Shown: positions 25,729 through 39,442, numbered from the stretch's first letter. The stretch: 64,000 nucleotides of DNA from Phaseolus vulgaris (GCF_000499845.2 NC_023755.2:28392217-28456216), one strand, 5' to 3'. Translations and numbers: made by a program. The notes: generated from the letters alone by a model not told the origin.

Positions 25729-28700
25729 ACAAGTTTAACACATGAAATTGTTTTCAAAGATATCATAAGTGTTTCAATCAATTAATAGACCTTAGATTGT
25801 TAAAGAAGTATTGAACATATCAAAATACAATTTGAACACATGAAATGGTTTTTCAAAGGTATCATAAGTGTTTGAATCAATTAATAGACCTTAGATTGTA
25901 AAAAATATATTAAACATATGAAAACACAATATTAAACACATGAAATTGTTTTTCAAAGATATTCATAAGTGTTTCAATCAATCAATAGACTAAGATTGTA
26001 AAAGAAATCAAAACACAATTTTAACACATGAAATTGGTTTTCAAAGATATCATAAGTGTTTTCAATCAATTAATAGCGAAAAGAACAAGTTGCAAACATT
26101 TAGTTAAGTAATACGCTTGTTTTCAATAGTTAAGATACTTTTAAACTATTATTATACAGAACATTCACTTTCTTATAGTTTCCTAGGTTATAAAAGCTTA
26201 GATTGTAAATGAAAGAAGTATTAAACATATCAAAACACAATTTTAACACATGAAATTGTTTTTCAAAGATATCATAAGTGTTTCAATCAATTAATAGACC
26301 TTAGATTGTAAAAGAAGTATTGAACATATCAAAATACAATTTGAACACATGAAATGGTTTTTCAAAGGTATCATAAGTGTTTGAATCAATTAATAGACCT
26401 TAGATTGTAAAAAATATATTAAACATATGAAAACACAATATTAAACACATGAAATTGTTTTTCAAAGATATTCATAAGTGTTTCAATCAATCAATAGACT
26501 AAGATTGTAAAAGAAATCAAAACACAATTTTAACACATGAAATTGGTTTTCAAAGATATCATAAGTGTTTTCAATCAATTAATAGCGAAAAGAACAAGTT
26601 GCAAACACTTAGTTAAGTAATACGCTTGTTTTCAATAGTTAAGATACTTTTAAACTATTATTATACAGAACATTCACTTTCTTATAGTTTTCATGGTTAT
26701 AAAACCTTAGATTGTAAATGAAAGAAGTATTAAACATATCAAAACACAATTTTAACACATGAAATTGTATTCAAAGATATCATAAGTGTTTCAATCAATT
26801 AATAGACCTTAGATTGTAAAAGAAGTATTGAACATATCAAAATACAATTTGTACACATGAAATGGTTTTTCAAAGGTATCATAAGTGTTTGAATCAATTA
26901 ATAGACCTTACATTGTAAAAAATATATTAAACATATGAAAACACAATATTAAACACATGAAATTGGTTTTCAAAGATATTCATAAGTGTTTCAATCAATC
27001 AATAGACTAAGATTGTAAAAGAAATCAAAACACAATTTTAACACATGAAATTGGTTTTCAAAGATATCATAAGTGTTTTCAATCAATTAATAGCGAAAAG
27101 AACAAGTTGCAAACACTTAGTTAAGTAATACGCTTGTTTTCAATAGTTAAGATACTTTTAAACTATTATTATACAGAACATTCACTTTCTTATAGTTTCC
27201 AAGGTTATAAAACCTTAGATTGTAAATGAAAGAAGTATTAAACATATCAAAACACAATTTTAAAACATGAAATTGTTTTCAAAGATATCATAAGTGTTTC
27301 AATCAATTAATAGACCTTAGATTGTAAAAGAAGTATTGAACATATAAAAATACAATTTGAACACATGAAATGGTTTTTCAAAGGTATCATAAGTGTTTGA
27401 ATCAATTAATAGACCTTAGATTGTAAAAATATATTTAACATATGAAAACACAATATTAAACACATGAAATTGGTTTTCAAAGATATTCATAAGTGTTTCA
27501 ATCAATCAATAGACTAAGATTGTAAAAGAAATCAAAACACAATTTTAACACATGAAATTGGTTTTCAAAGATATCATAAGTGTTTTCAATCAATTAATAG
27601 CGAAAAGAACAAGTTGCAAACATTTAGTTAAGTAATACGCTTTTTTTCAATAGTTAAGATACTTTTAAACTATTATTATACAGAACATTCACTTTCTTAT
27701 AGTTTCCAAGGTTATAAAACCTTAGATTGTAAATGAAAGAAGTATTAAACATATCATAACACAATTTTAACACATGAAATTGTTTATCCAAGATATCATA
27801 AGTGTTTCAATCAATTAATAGACCTTAGATTGTAAAAGAAGTATTGAACATATCAAAATACAATTTGAACACATGAAATAGTTTTTCAAAGGTATCATAA
27901 GTGTTTGAATAACTTAATAGACCTTAGATTGTAAAAAATATATTAAAATATGAAAACACAATTTTAAACACATGAAATTGTTTTTCAAAGATATTCATAA
28001 GTGTTTCAATCAATTAATAAACTAAGATTGTAAAAGAAATATTAAACATATCAAAACACAATTTTAAACACATGAAATTGGTTTTCAAAGATATCATAAG
28101 TGTTTTCAATCAATTAATAGCGAAAAGAAAAAGTTGCAAACATTTAGTTAAGTAATACGCTTGTTTTGAATAGTTAAGATACTTTTAAACTATTATTAAA
28201 CAGAACATTCACTTTGTTATAGTTTCCTATGTTATAAAAGCTTAGATTGTAAATGAAAGAAGTATTAAACATATCAAAACACAATTTTAACACATGAAAT
28301 TGTTTTCAAAGATATCATAAGTGTTTCAATCAATTAATAGACCTTAGATTGTAAAAGAAGTATTGAACATATCAAAATACAATTTGAACACATGAAATGG
28401 TTTTTCAAAGGTATCATAAGTGTTTGAATCAATTAATAGACCTTAGATTGTAAAAAATATATTAAACATATGAAAACACAATATTAAACACATGAAATTG
28501 TTTTTCAAAGATATTCATAAGTGTTTCAATCAATCAATAGACTAAGATTGTAAAAGAAATCAAAACACAATTTTAACACATGAAATTGGTTTTCAAAGAT
28601 ATCATAAGTGTTTTCAATCAATTAATAGCGAAAAGAACAAGTTGCAAACATTTAGTTAAGTAATACGCTTGTTTTCAATAGTTAAGATACTTTTAAACTA

Positions 28701-31700
28701 TTATTATACAGAACATTCACTTTCTTATAGTTTCCTAGGTTATAAAAGCTTAGATTGTAAATTAAAGAAGTATTAAACATATCAAAACACAATTTTAACA
28801 CATGAAATTGTTTTTCAAAGATATCATAAGTGTTTCAATCAATTAATAGACCTTAGATTGTAAAAGAAGTATTGAACATATCAAAATACAATTTGAACAC
28901 ATGAAATGGTTTTTCAAAGGTATCATAAGTGTTTGAATCAATTAATAGACCTTAGATTGTAAAAAATATATTAAACATATGAAAACACAATATTAAACAC
29001 ATGAAATTGTTTTTCAAAGATATTCATAAGTGTTTCAATCAATCAATAGACTAAGATTGTAAAAGAAATCAAAACACAATTTTAACACATGAAATTGGTT
29101 TTCAAAGATATCATAAGTGTTTTCAATCAATTAATAGCGAAAAGAACAAGTTGCAAACATTTAGTTAAGTAATACGCTTGTTTTCAATAGTTAAGATACT
29201 TTTAAACTATTATTATACAGAACATTCACTTTCTTATAGTTTCCTAGGTTATAAAAGCTTAGATTGTAAATGAAAGAAGTATTAAACATATCAAAACACA
29301 ATTTTAACACATGAAATTGTTTTTCAAAGATATCATAAGTGTTTCAATCAATTAATAGACCTTAGATTGTAAAAGAAGTATTGAACATATCAAAATACAA
29401 TTTGAACACATGAAATGGTTTTTCAAAGGTATCATAAGTGTTTGAATCAATTAATAGACCTTAGATTGTAAAAAATATATTAAACATATGAAAACACAAT
29501 ATTAAACACATGAAATTGGTTTTCAAAGGTATTCATAACTGTTTCAATAAATCAATAGACTAAGATTGTAAAAGAAATCAAAACACAATTTTAACACATG
29601 AAATTGGTTTTCAAAGATATCATAAGTGTTTTCAATCAATTAATAGCGAAAAGAACAAGTTGCAAACACTTAGTTAAGTAATACGCTTGTTTTCAATAGT
29701 TAAGATACTTTTAAACTATTATTATACAGAACATTCACTTTCTTATAGTTTCCAAGGTTATAAAACCTTAGATTGTAAATGAAAGAAGTATTAAACATAT
29801 CAAAACACAATTTTAACACATGAAATTGTTTTCAAAGATATCATAAGTGTTTCAATCAATTAATAGACCTTAGATTGTAAAAGAAGTATTGAACATATCA
29901 AAATACAATTTGAACACATGAAATGGTTTTTCAAAGGTATCATAAGTGTTTGAATCAATTAATAGACCTTACATTGTAAAAAATATATTAAACATATGAA
30001 AACACAATATTAAACACATGAAATTGGTTTTCAAAGATATTCATAAGTGTTTCAATCAATCAATAGACTAAGATTGTAAAAGAAATCAAAACAAAATTTT
30101 AACACATGAAATTGGTTTTCAAAGATATCATAAGTGTTTTCAATCAATTAATAGCGAAAAGAACAAGTTGCAAACACTTAGTTAAGTAATACGCTTGTTT
30201 TCAATAGTTAAGATACTTTTAAACTATTATTATACAGAACATTCACTTTCTTATAGTTTCCAAGGTTATAAAACCTTAGATTGTAAATGAAAGAAGTATT
30301 AAACATATCAAAACACAATTTTAAAACATGAAATTGTTTTCAAAGATATCATAAGTGTTTCAATCAATTAATAGACCTTAGATTGTAAAAGAAGTATTGA
30401 ACATATCAAAATACAATTTGAACACATGAAATGGTTTTTCAAAGGTATCATAAGTGTTTGAATCAATTAATAGACCTTAGATTGTAAAAAATATATTAAA
30501 CATATGAAAACACAATATTAAACACATGAAATTGGTTTTCAAAGATATTCATAAGTGTTTCAATCAATCAATAGACCAAGATTGTAAAAGAAATCAAAAC
30601 ACAATTTTAACACATGAAATTGGTTTTCAAAGATATCATAAGTGTTTTCAATCAATTAATAGCGAAAAGAACAAGTTGCAAACATTTAGTTAAGTAATAC
30701 GCTTGTTTTCAATAGTTAAGATACTTTTAAACTATTATTATACAGAACATTCACTTTCTTATAGTTTCCAAGGTTATAAAACCTTAGATTGTAAATGAAA
30801 GAAGTATTAAACATATCAAAACACAATTTTAACACATGAAATTGTTTATCCAAGATATCATAAGTGTTTCAATCAATTAATAGACCTTAGATTGTAAAAG
30901 AAGTATTGAACATATCAAAATACAATTTGAACACCTCAAATGGTTTTTCAAAGGTATCATAAGTGTTTGAATCAATTAATAGACCTTAGATTGTAAAAAA
31001 TATATTAAACATATGAAAACACAATTTTAAACACATGAAATTATTTTTCAAAGATATTCATAAGTGTTTCAATCAATTAATAGACTAAGATTGTAAAAGA
31101 AATATTAAACATATCAAAACACACTTTTTAAACACATGAAATTTGTTTTCAAAGATATCATAAGTGTTTTCAATCAATTAATAGCGAAAAGAACAAGTTG
31201 CAAACATTTAGTTAAGTAATACGCTTGTTTTCAATAGTTAAGATACTTTTAAACTATTATTATACAGAACATTCACTTTCTTATAGTTTCCAAGGTTATA
31301 AAACCTTAGATTGTAAATGAAAGAAGTATTAAACATATCAAAACACAATTTTAACACATGAAATTGTTTTCAAAGATATCATAAGTGTTTCAATCAATTA
31401 ATAGACCTTAGATTGTAAAAGAAGTATTGAACATATCAAAATACAATTTGAACACATGAAATGGTTTTTCAAAGGTATCATAAGTGTTTGAATCAATTAA
31501 TAGACCTTAGATTGTAAAAAATATATTAAACATATGAAAACACAATATTAAACACATGAAATTGATTTTCAAAGATATTCATAAGTGTTTCAATCAATCA
31601 ATAGACTAAGATTGTAAAAGAAATCAAAACACAATTTTAACACATGAAATTGGTTTTCAAAGATACCATAAGTGTTTTCAATCAATTAATAGCGAAAAGA

Positions 31701-31742
31701 ACAAGTTGCAAACATTTAGTTAAGTAATACGCTTGTTTTCAA
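25729..31742. repeat. Satellite array, third segment
   Basis: Anchors lie at 26087, 26596, 27104, 27611, 28131, 28639, 29148, 29657, 30165, 30673, 31195 and 31703. Nine spacings are 507-509 bp and two are 520-522 bp (units ending at 28131 and 31195), so both length classes are interleaved. Variants such as GTTTATCCAAG recur near 27780 and 30842, another sign of block duplication. The array stops at 31742 in the middle of the long subunit, where the Tat element begins. Confidence 0.95.
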
Positions 31743-31799
31743 CACGCCTACACTGTAGCTTGGTGCCACGTCATCATTTCCTACTACCAGGACGGTACA
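31743..31799 (-). repeat. 3' LTR remnant of the Tat element
   Basis: 57 bp matching 56779-56835 with two or so differences; in its own orientation it begins TGTACCGTCC. The rest of the ~825-bp LTR is missing. The junction with the satellite is at TCAA (31739-31742), four bases present in both the satellite and the intact LTR, suggesting a microhomology-mediated deletion. Confidence 0.9.
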
Positions 31800-31813
31800 C
31801 AAGCCCCCCAGTC
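31800..31813 (-). other. Polypurine tract of the Tat element
   Basis: Minus strand GACTGGGGGGCTTG immediately before the LTR start TGTACC. The G-run next to the LTR fixes the orientation and LTR boundary. Confidence 0.75.
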
Positions 31814-32157
31814 TTAAGCGAAGACTTGTCCAGCGAAAAGACTGAAAGGGTCACGTCAACACCGATCTACGTGGCACTGACGCAGAATTCCAAGCGGTTG
31901 TACTTTCTGCTTCTCTGACGCTCCACCAAACCCCTCACCCATCGCTCGACACGTGGCTTCATCAACGGTTACCTTCAGTTACCGTTTGCGCTTCCCAAAC
32001 CCATTTCGAAAAACCCTTAAACCCATTTTCACTCTACTGTTTCATCACTTTTCTTCGCATTCGCAAACGCTCTAACTTCCTTCTGCAAAAAAGCTCTCAG
32101 CGTTCTTCGACATTCTGAATCACCAGCATCCTTCATCGTCTTCCTGATCATCAAAAG

Positions 32158-32389
32158 GTACTTCCTTTCCTTCTTCTGCTGGTTTTTCCTGCATTTTAAC
32201 CGATTCGCATCATCCTTTAACTGTCTGGTGCATACGTTGTGGGTTGTTTTTGCGATTTCTCCTTCTTCGTAACTTAGGGCTCTGTCAACGTCTCAACGAA
32301 CCTACGTTCGTTCATTTTTCACCTTTCTTCCATGATCGAGTCAGCCTCTGTGACCCCTGATCATTTTTCCTTTTCTTCTTCCTTTGCAG
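32158..32389 (+). other. Candidate 5'-UTR intron of the antisense gene
   Basis: AAAAG|GTACTT at 32158 and a pyrimidine-rich CCTTTGCAG at 32388-32389 bracket 232 bp. Splicing would remove the upstream ATG at 32332 and leave the ATG at 32398 as the first. This is inferred from splice-site resemblance only. Confidence 0.4.
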
Positions 32390-33340
32390 CTTCGACAATG
32401 ACTCGCTCAAAGATCACCCCAAATCCTCCTCCTTCGTCGCGAAACCCTCCTTCTCAAGCACTCAACCCACCGCGAGCACGCGGTGCTTCATCTTCCCAGG
32501 CTGAGAGGCCTGCACCTTCCCGCCCCAACCTGGCCCAGGCTACTCTGCCTGTCACCGGAGGAGCCTCCGTCCCCCCACCAGACTTCAAAAAACTGTATCC
32601 CTGGGCCAACTCGACCCTATTGAGGGAAACGTCTTCTGTGAACACTGCTGGAGCAGTTTTGCGGTTGACGAAGGGGGATGAACTTCATCAATCATTCCAC
32701 AAGGAGCACGATGAGAAGATGACAGTGCTACCTTGCCCCTCCGATCTGCCAGTTTGCGCCGACGACAAGGCGAGCAACGATGGGCCCTTCTGCTTTGTCT
32801 ACACAACTCTATTCAAGAAGGTGAAACTCAGGTTTCCCTTCACCCACTTTGAGAGGGAGCTTCTTACTGAGCTCAACATCGCCGCCGCCCAGCTTCATCC
32901 CAACAGCTGGGCGTTCGTGCGAGCGTTCCAAGTGATGTGCGACCATCTGGGGTTGCCAGCATCTGTAGATGTATTTTTGTTTCTCTTCGAAGCCAAGCAC
33001 CCAGGAGACCGCCTGTGGGTAAGCTTGAATGGGATTGCTGGGAGATCAATCCTTTCCATCTTCCAGCAATCCCGTAAAGACTGGAAGGGCAAATTTGTCC
33101 AGATACGCCCCAACGAAAAAGACGCGTCGCTGCTCGACGGTTTCCCCTTGTATTGGGTAAACAAGGGGAACAAAGAGTCCAAAAGCTGCTTCAGGAGACC
33201 CATAAGTCCTGATAGCATGGGCGCTTTGGACAGAGATCTCTGCTTTTTCTGGAAGAGTGTGGCAGACGCCAACATCACCTTCCTCACCACCACACTTATC
33301 TGCTTCGAGTTCTTCGAGGACCAACTCGAAATTCGAATAG

Positions 33341-33520
33341 GTTAGAAAGCTTAAGTTCTTATTTTAATACTTACTTCTGTTAACTGTTTCTGGGCGTCTT
33401 GTGCGTTGTGCGCAAGACTTTGGTTTTATTTTTCTGCACCCTTCATCTGTTTTGCTGTGTATATTGCCTTATGCATTTATCTTCTCTCTGAACTAACCCA
33501 TGCATTTTTGCTCTATGCAG
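33341..33520 (+). other. Coding intron of the antisense gene
   Basis: 180 bp bounded by AG|GTTAG at 33341 and CTCTATGCAG ending at 33520, T-rich and with stop codons in the exon 1 frame. Exon 1 ends one base into a codon and exon 2 supplies the other two, so the frame is restored exactly. In the sense retroelement RNA these sites lie on the wrong strand, so the intron would survive retrotransposition. Confidence 0.75.
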
Positions 33521-34182
33521 ATAACATGTTGGGCCAGGGCAAGCTTGCTGAATTAAGGACGCTCGCCCGACTCCACGGGTTGGCAACGGGTTCTCAAACA
33601 GTGCCAAACTCGGTGGTCGGGATCGCCGCCGCACAGGGCCGATCGCCACCCGAGGGCCCAGCTCCCTCCGATGTCCAACCCGCCGTCCAACGCAAAAAAC
33701 TTGTCCTCAAAAGGCCCAAGAGGAAAACCCCCCAGGTAGTCCACGAGGAGGAGGAAGACGACGAGGTGACAGAAGATGGTATGATTACGAAGAGGAAGAG
33801 GGTGCCACCTTCTTCCCCACCTGCTCCACCCCCTCTTCCAACCTCAACGCCGCCATCCACGCCTGATCCACCTCCAACAATGCCATCTCCACCAGCTCCT
33901 GCTTCCCCAGTCCAAGCCATTCCATTGGCATCCGCGCCACCTGCGGTTGAGGCCCCCGAGCCAAACTTCATGGAGGACCCCCCGAGCGCCTCCACACCTT
34001 GTGCAATGGTTGGAGGGGGTCCTCCTTCAAATGCCTCAGCCGCAGACGCTGTTCCAATCGGGGATGAGGTTGCCCATGCCTCTCCAATTCTGATTACCGA
34101 ATCCCCGACGTCGCCACCACGCCCAGAAGCGCCTACTGAAGAACCAACTAAACAAGGTGGCGACGAAAACCAACAACAGGCC

Positions 34183-34902
34183 TGATGGAGGAAGGCCCAA
34201 GCTCACCACACTATGAAAGCCAAGCTTCCAAGACCAAGACCGTCTAGCCTTCCAAAAGGAGCGTCTAGCCTCACAAGGAGCGTCTAGCCTCACAAAGGGA
34301 GCGTCTAGCCTCACAAAGGGAGCGTCTAGCCATGATGAGGAGCAAGGCTACATGAGGAGCATCTATGAAGAGTCCTAGACCGTCTAAGCTTCACACACAC
34401 AAGGGCCAAAGCTACGGTTTGGGAGAGAAGAGGCTTTGTTGCATAAAAGGCCCATTAGGGGTACTTAGTAAGATAGGTAGTGTAGAAAGAACTTTGTGAA
34501 GGAAACCTTCTAGAACCTAGGGTTGTGTGGCCGGTCATTGCATGGCACATGGCTTAGGATTTAGATTTAATTTTGGTTTTCTTTTCCTTAGAAATGTAGC
34601 TTAACATTTAAGCCCAAATAGCCTATAAATAGGAAGGCTATCTCTTTGTATTGAACAAGTTTATTTGAGTATTGTTATGCTGCCCATTTTGTGCACTAGC
34701 TATACTTCTCCTAGAAATCTAGGCTATAAACTTCACTCCCTTCACCTTTCTTCATAGAGCTGGCCGAACCTCTCTAAATCCATACTCATCATGCACCTTC
34801 AAAGCCATCACAACTCCTAGGAGGGCTTTGTTTCACTCACCCATTGCTTCCGCATCCATTTTTTACTACTTTGATTCAAGAAGAACACATGAAATGCCAT
34901 CA
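34183..34902 (+). repeat. 5' LTR of copy 2
   Basis: 720 bp, the same length and apparently the same sequence as 39562-40281. It contains about five ~20-bp units built on GAGCGTCTAGCC near the start and a TATA box at 34624-34631. Confidence 0.95.
34624..34631 (+). promoter_or_regulatory. TATA box in 5' LTR of copy 2
   Basis: TATAAATA in the context GCCTATAAATAGG, at the same place as in copies 1 and 3. Confidence 0.65.
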
Positions 34903-34904
34903 TT

Positions 34905-34917
34905 TGGTATCATGAGC
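34905..34917 (+). other. Primer-binding site of copy 2
   Basis: TGGTATCATGAGC two bases after the 5' LTR, identical to copies 1 and 3. Confidence 0.8.
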
Positions 34918-36766
34918 TATTGGTTCTTCAAGATGAGTAGCTTGTCTTTTTAATTTCAGTTCTTCTTTATTTTTCATCTTTGTCATTTCAATTCCTTACT
35001 TGTCTTGCTGTTTTTATATTTTTAATTTGTTCTTGGTGTGCTTTGTGGAAGATCCAACCCAAGCACTCTTGTTCATTTGATCTTGAACAAGTTCTTGTGC
35101 AATTTGTGATAGGATTCCATACACCTTTGTGTTGCTATTTTTGTTTTAGGCTTTGAGTCTTTATTGCTTTCATTATTTTGCTTCATATTATGCTTTGAGT
35201 CTTTAAATTTCTGAATCTATACATGTTTTGTCAAGTCATGTTCATCCATATTGTCATCAATTCTTAGTACTCCTATTTTTTGGCTTGATTGTTTCTTGTT
35301 TTGGGTCTCTTTATATTGCTTTAATCTGCTGTTATTTTGATCCTTTGGTGCTTTTTATTTTTAGTTTGAGTTCATAATTGTGTCTTAGTTCATACACAAT
35401 TTCCATTCTCACATTTCCATTGTGTTAATTTTGGTTATCTTGCTGTTTTCTTCCAGTTTTCCAGATTTCCCCTGTAACACCTCTCTGTTCTGGGCTGTTT
35501 TGTTTAACAAAATTTTTCTACCCATAGGAAAATTCTGAATTTCTGGAAAATGCAAGTTTAAGGTGTTATAGAAAAGACAAAAAAAGAATGAGGTCAAAAG
35601 GAGCAACAGAAAAAAAATGATAAATCTCACAAAATCAGAGTGCGAATCTTGAGCGTTACAGCTGGCCTAACTGCACACCAAATTTGCAAAAATTATTAAA
35701 AAACAATGGTGCATGCGTTTTAGGTGATTCCAAAGCCAAAATTTAGCTAAGATCCTGAATTTTCTTGTATCCAAATTTCAGAAACAAATTTTACAATTAC
35801 AGCTCAGCATAAATCGGGGAACAAAACTGTTTTCTGGCCCACAACATTTTCCAGTGGTGCTGTTTTTTTTTATTTGGTCATCTATTCTAGTGCTTTTCTT
35901 TAGGAATTCCTTTTGTGTGCCAACTTTTATTGAGTACCTTTAATTGTTTGCTTTAATTTCTTGAATCTCTTTCTAAGTTGTCATATTATAAATCCTTTTG
36001 GTGGTACTGTTTTCTTTCAATTAAATTTGTTTCTTGCTTTTGTTTCTTGACCTCTCTTTTGTGGGTGCTGGAAATTAATTCTCTCTTGGTGCTTATGTGC
36101 ATGGAAATTGACTTGGTTTAAGGTTAAGCCTTTGTGAATAGTTGCTGGAAATTGGAGAATTAAAGCCAACTTTCTAAGGAGGAGTCAAGCTAAGGCCGAA
36201 ACAAGCTTCTTGAAACAAACACTACAAACACCTAGAAGATCAACAATCAAGACAACAAAGAAAGTGCACTAACCAAAAAGAGGAACAACAAAGGGGGTTT
36301 TCTTATCTCCTTTACAACTTGGATTATTAATTACCTCTTTTAAATTACGTTTTAGACGGTGAGTGTGTCTTCAAGGGCTCAAAGTGTCCAAGTAGCCTCA
36401 CCTAGGGCCGAATAGCATAGTTATTTTTGCTTAGTAATTTGTTGCTTGTTTGAACTTGTATTTCTTTTGTTTTGGTAGAAACGTTTTGCATGTTTACTAT
36501 TGTTTAATTTTGTGCTATACCGCTAGTTTGCTGCATATCTAGCTTACATAGTTTTCTTGCTTTTTGATTTCTCAACTTCTTGTGTTCTAAGTGTTCTACT
36601 AAGAGAAAATTTTGTGTGAAGTCATTGGAGGAAAAGTTTTTGGCAAGGAAAAGGCTTGGTACTTAAGTAGTCCATTGTGACTCACCTCCCTTACCTGGAA
36701 AACTCCCTTCTCTAACTTTCCTAAACTTTCTCCAAGTAAAACACCTATATACACAAAGTTTTAGCC
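34918..36766 (+). other. 5' leader of copy 2
   Basis: 1849 bp with no supported gene, homologous to the leaders of copies 1 and 3. Open frames here (for example 35409-35630) are mirror images of those in the copy 1 leader and carry no domain. Confidence 0.75.
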
Positions 36767-39442
36767 ATGTCTTCTTCTCCTCACTCTCCAAAGTCTATAG
36801 AAAGTGAAGTAAAATCTTTGAAAACTCTTTTAAAAGAAGTATCCCAAGCGGTACAATTGATCTCTTTTAGACAATTGGAGAATGAGAACAAAATCAATGA
36901 GTTGGCTAAAGCTCAAGAAGAGAAGTCACAAAAATCACAAAAATAAAAAAAAACTCATGCATCCCATTCACAAAGTATTGAATCTCTAGGGGAGGGAAGC
37001 CGTAGAATCAATGATTATTACCAACCACCCCCTAGAAGAACTAGGCAAAGGGAACAAGAGGTGCCAAGGGAAACAAGAGTAGACCTACCTCATTTTCATG
37101 GTAAGGAAAATGTAGAAATATATCTAGATTGGGAGATGAAGGTAGAGCAACTCTTTGCTTGCCATAGGGTAAGTGAGGAACGTAAGGTACCCTTAGCCAC
37201 CCTTAGTTTCCAAGGAAATGCTATGTATTGGTGGACCTCTTTAGAGAGAGACCGACGTCTTCATAGGGAACCTCCCATAGAATATTGGAATGACCTTAGG
37301 GGAGCCCTAAGACGTCGACATATACCTTCTTACTACCATAGGGAGTTGATGGACAAGCTCCAAAGACTCCAACAAAAGAATATGAGCGTAGAAGAGTATA
37401 GACAAAAGATGGAGCTCTACATGATGAGAGCCTCCATTAGAGAAGAGGAGGAAACCACCATATCTAGGTTCCTTAGTGGCCTATCACTTGAGATAAGAGA
37501 TAGAGTAGAACTATGACCCTATCAAGACTTGAATGATTTGGTTCAACTTTGCATTAAAGTTGAACAACAAAATTTACGCAAAACTTCAAGTCAAAGGGTA
37601 GGTTCTTACTCCAACTCTTATCCCAAGAAAGACTTTAAAAGGGAGGGTAGTACACCTAGAGACAAATCCAAAGAGACTACCAAACCCTTAGTGAAAGATG
37701 CCTCCACCCCATACATCCGTACTAGGGACACCAAATGTTTTAAATGTTTTGGAAGAGGGCATGTGCAAGCACAATGTCCAAACCAAAGAGTTTTGTTTTT
37801 AAAAGGAGAAAATGAATACACAAGTGGTGAAGATGAACCTAGTACCCAAGAAAAAGGGGAAGGAGAAAGGATAAATCCTTTGGAGGGGGACTTATTGATG
37901 ATTCAAAGAAGCCTCCACAATCAACCTAGTGCATCCATTGAAACACAACGAGAGAACATTTTTCATACTAGATGCAATGTTTTAGAAAATATATGCTCTC
38001 TTATTGTGGATGGTGGGTCATGTTGCAATTGTTGTAGCACTAGATTGATTGAAAAATTAAAACTACAAGTAGTTCCTCATCCAAAACCTTACAATTTACA
38101 ATGGATCAATGAGGATGGAGAACTACGTGTAGACAAACAAGTGGAGATCGAGTTTTCTATAGGCAACTACAAAGACAATGTTTTATGTGATGTAGTACCT
38201 ATGGAAGCTTGCCACATCTTATTAGGTAGACCATGGCAATTTGATAAGAAAACCTCACATAATGGTCTAACTAACGAGATTTCTTTTATCCACAAGCATA
38301 AAAGGTTTGTACTTAGCCCTTTACCACATTCCCAAGTGGTAAAAGACCAAATACAAATGAAACACAAAAGGGATGAAGAAAAAAAAATAGAAAAAGAAAA
38401 AAATTTTGGGAAACAAAAGGCGTGGGAGAATAGTGTTCCTTCCCACAAGGTCATTCAACAAGACAAGCATATTGAAAATACCTTTACAAACATGCTTCTT
38501 GTTGAACAACCTAGCCTTTCCTTTTGTAAAGGAACACTTGCAAGCATGAACACAAAAGAAAAGTCCTTACAAGAAGCTTGCATAGATCAAGAAGGAGAAC
38601 TCATGGGACAAAAGAAAGTTGAACAAACGCTAGAGCTTTTAAGAGGAAAACTTTTGTCACCCATGAGAAAAGAGGTTCAAAGACATTACTTTAAGTACAA
38701 CTCATGTTTTCAAACTACACCTAAAGTAAAGTCTCATGAACTCTATACTCCTTCACCTTTTGCAAATGATCCTTGGGAAGATACAAATTTCATTTTAAAA
38801 CTCCCTAGGACAACAAAAGGTTTTAATTCAATCTTCATGGTTATGGATAAACTCTTCTCTAAAGAAGTGATACATCTTCATGGTTTATTTTCAAGCATAG
38901 TATTGAATAGAGCTCCAACTTTCGCAAACCATGATTTGAGGATTTCCTTTGGACAACTTGCAACTAAGTTGCACACTTTAAATGCTTATCATCCTCAAAC
39001 GCATGGTCAAAATACTTTTGAAAATATAGCTCTTTCTATTATGCCTAGAATAGTCATGAAGTGCACACACCATTTTAGAGATGAGCAAACATACCATCAA
39101 GTAGTTCACAAAACTACTTCTACTTTTAAAGTTATGTGTGTGCTCAATCATCTTTCTTCTTTTAAGTTGTTACCATCTCCTATAGGATTTATGCCTCAAG
39201 AGAAGGTAACCACAAATGACCATTTTAAAATACAAAAGATGATTAGAGGCCACACACAACCCTTAAAAGAGAAATCTTGTCCAAGGTTGCCAACACCAAA
39301 AGACAAACAACATTGGCAACCTAGTAAAATTAAATTGCAAACTAACACCTATGCTTTATTTGATTATTTCTATAGGTGGACGTTTGATCCAGGAGGACAA
39401 GCTTTGAAGACACAAGATGCTGTTATCCGAGATCAAGCCTGA
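36767..39442 (+). pseudogene. Gag-protease with integrase relic, no RT (copy 2)
   Basis: The frame starts at ATG 36767 and, apart from two stops, stays open to 39442: TAA at 36944-36946 (codon 60) and TGA at 37514-37516 (codon 250, where copies 1 and 3 have Leu). Order as in copy 1: N-terminal coiled coil, Gag, knuckle [14 protein letters not shown], protease core VDGGS, then directly an integrase-like relic with catalytic Asp residues and zinc-finger cysteines replaced, ending RDQA before the polypurine tract. Unlike copy 3, the frame does not enter the LTR. The codon 60 stop is shared with copy 3 but not with copy 1. The near identity to copy 1 at protein level, including the relic, shows the deleted form is a multiplying lineage. 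Confidence 0.9.
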
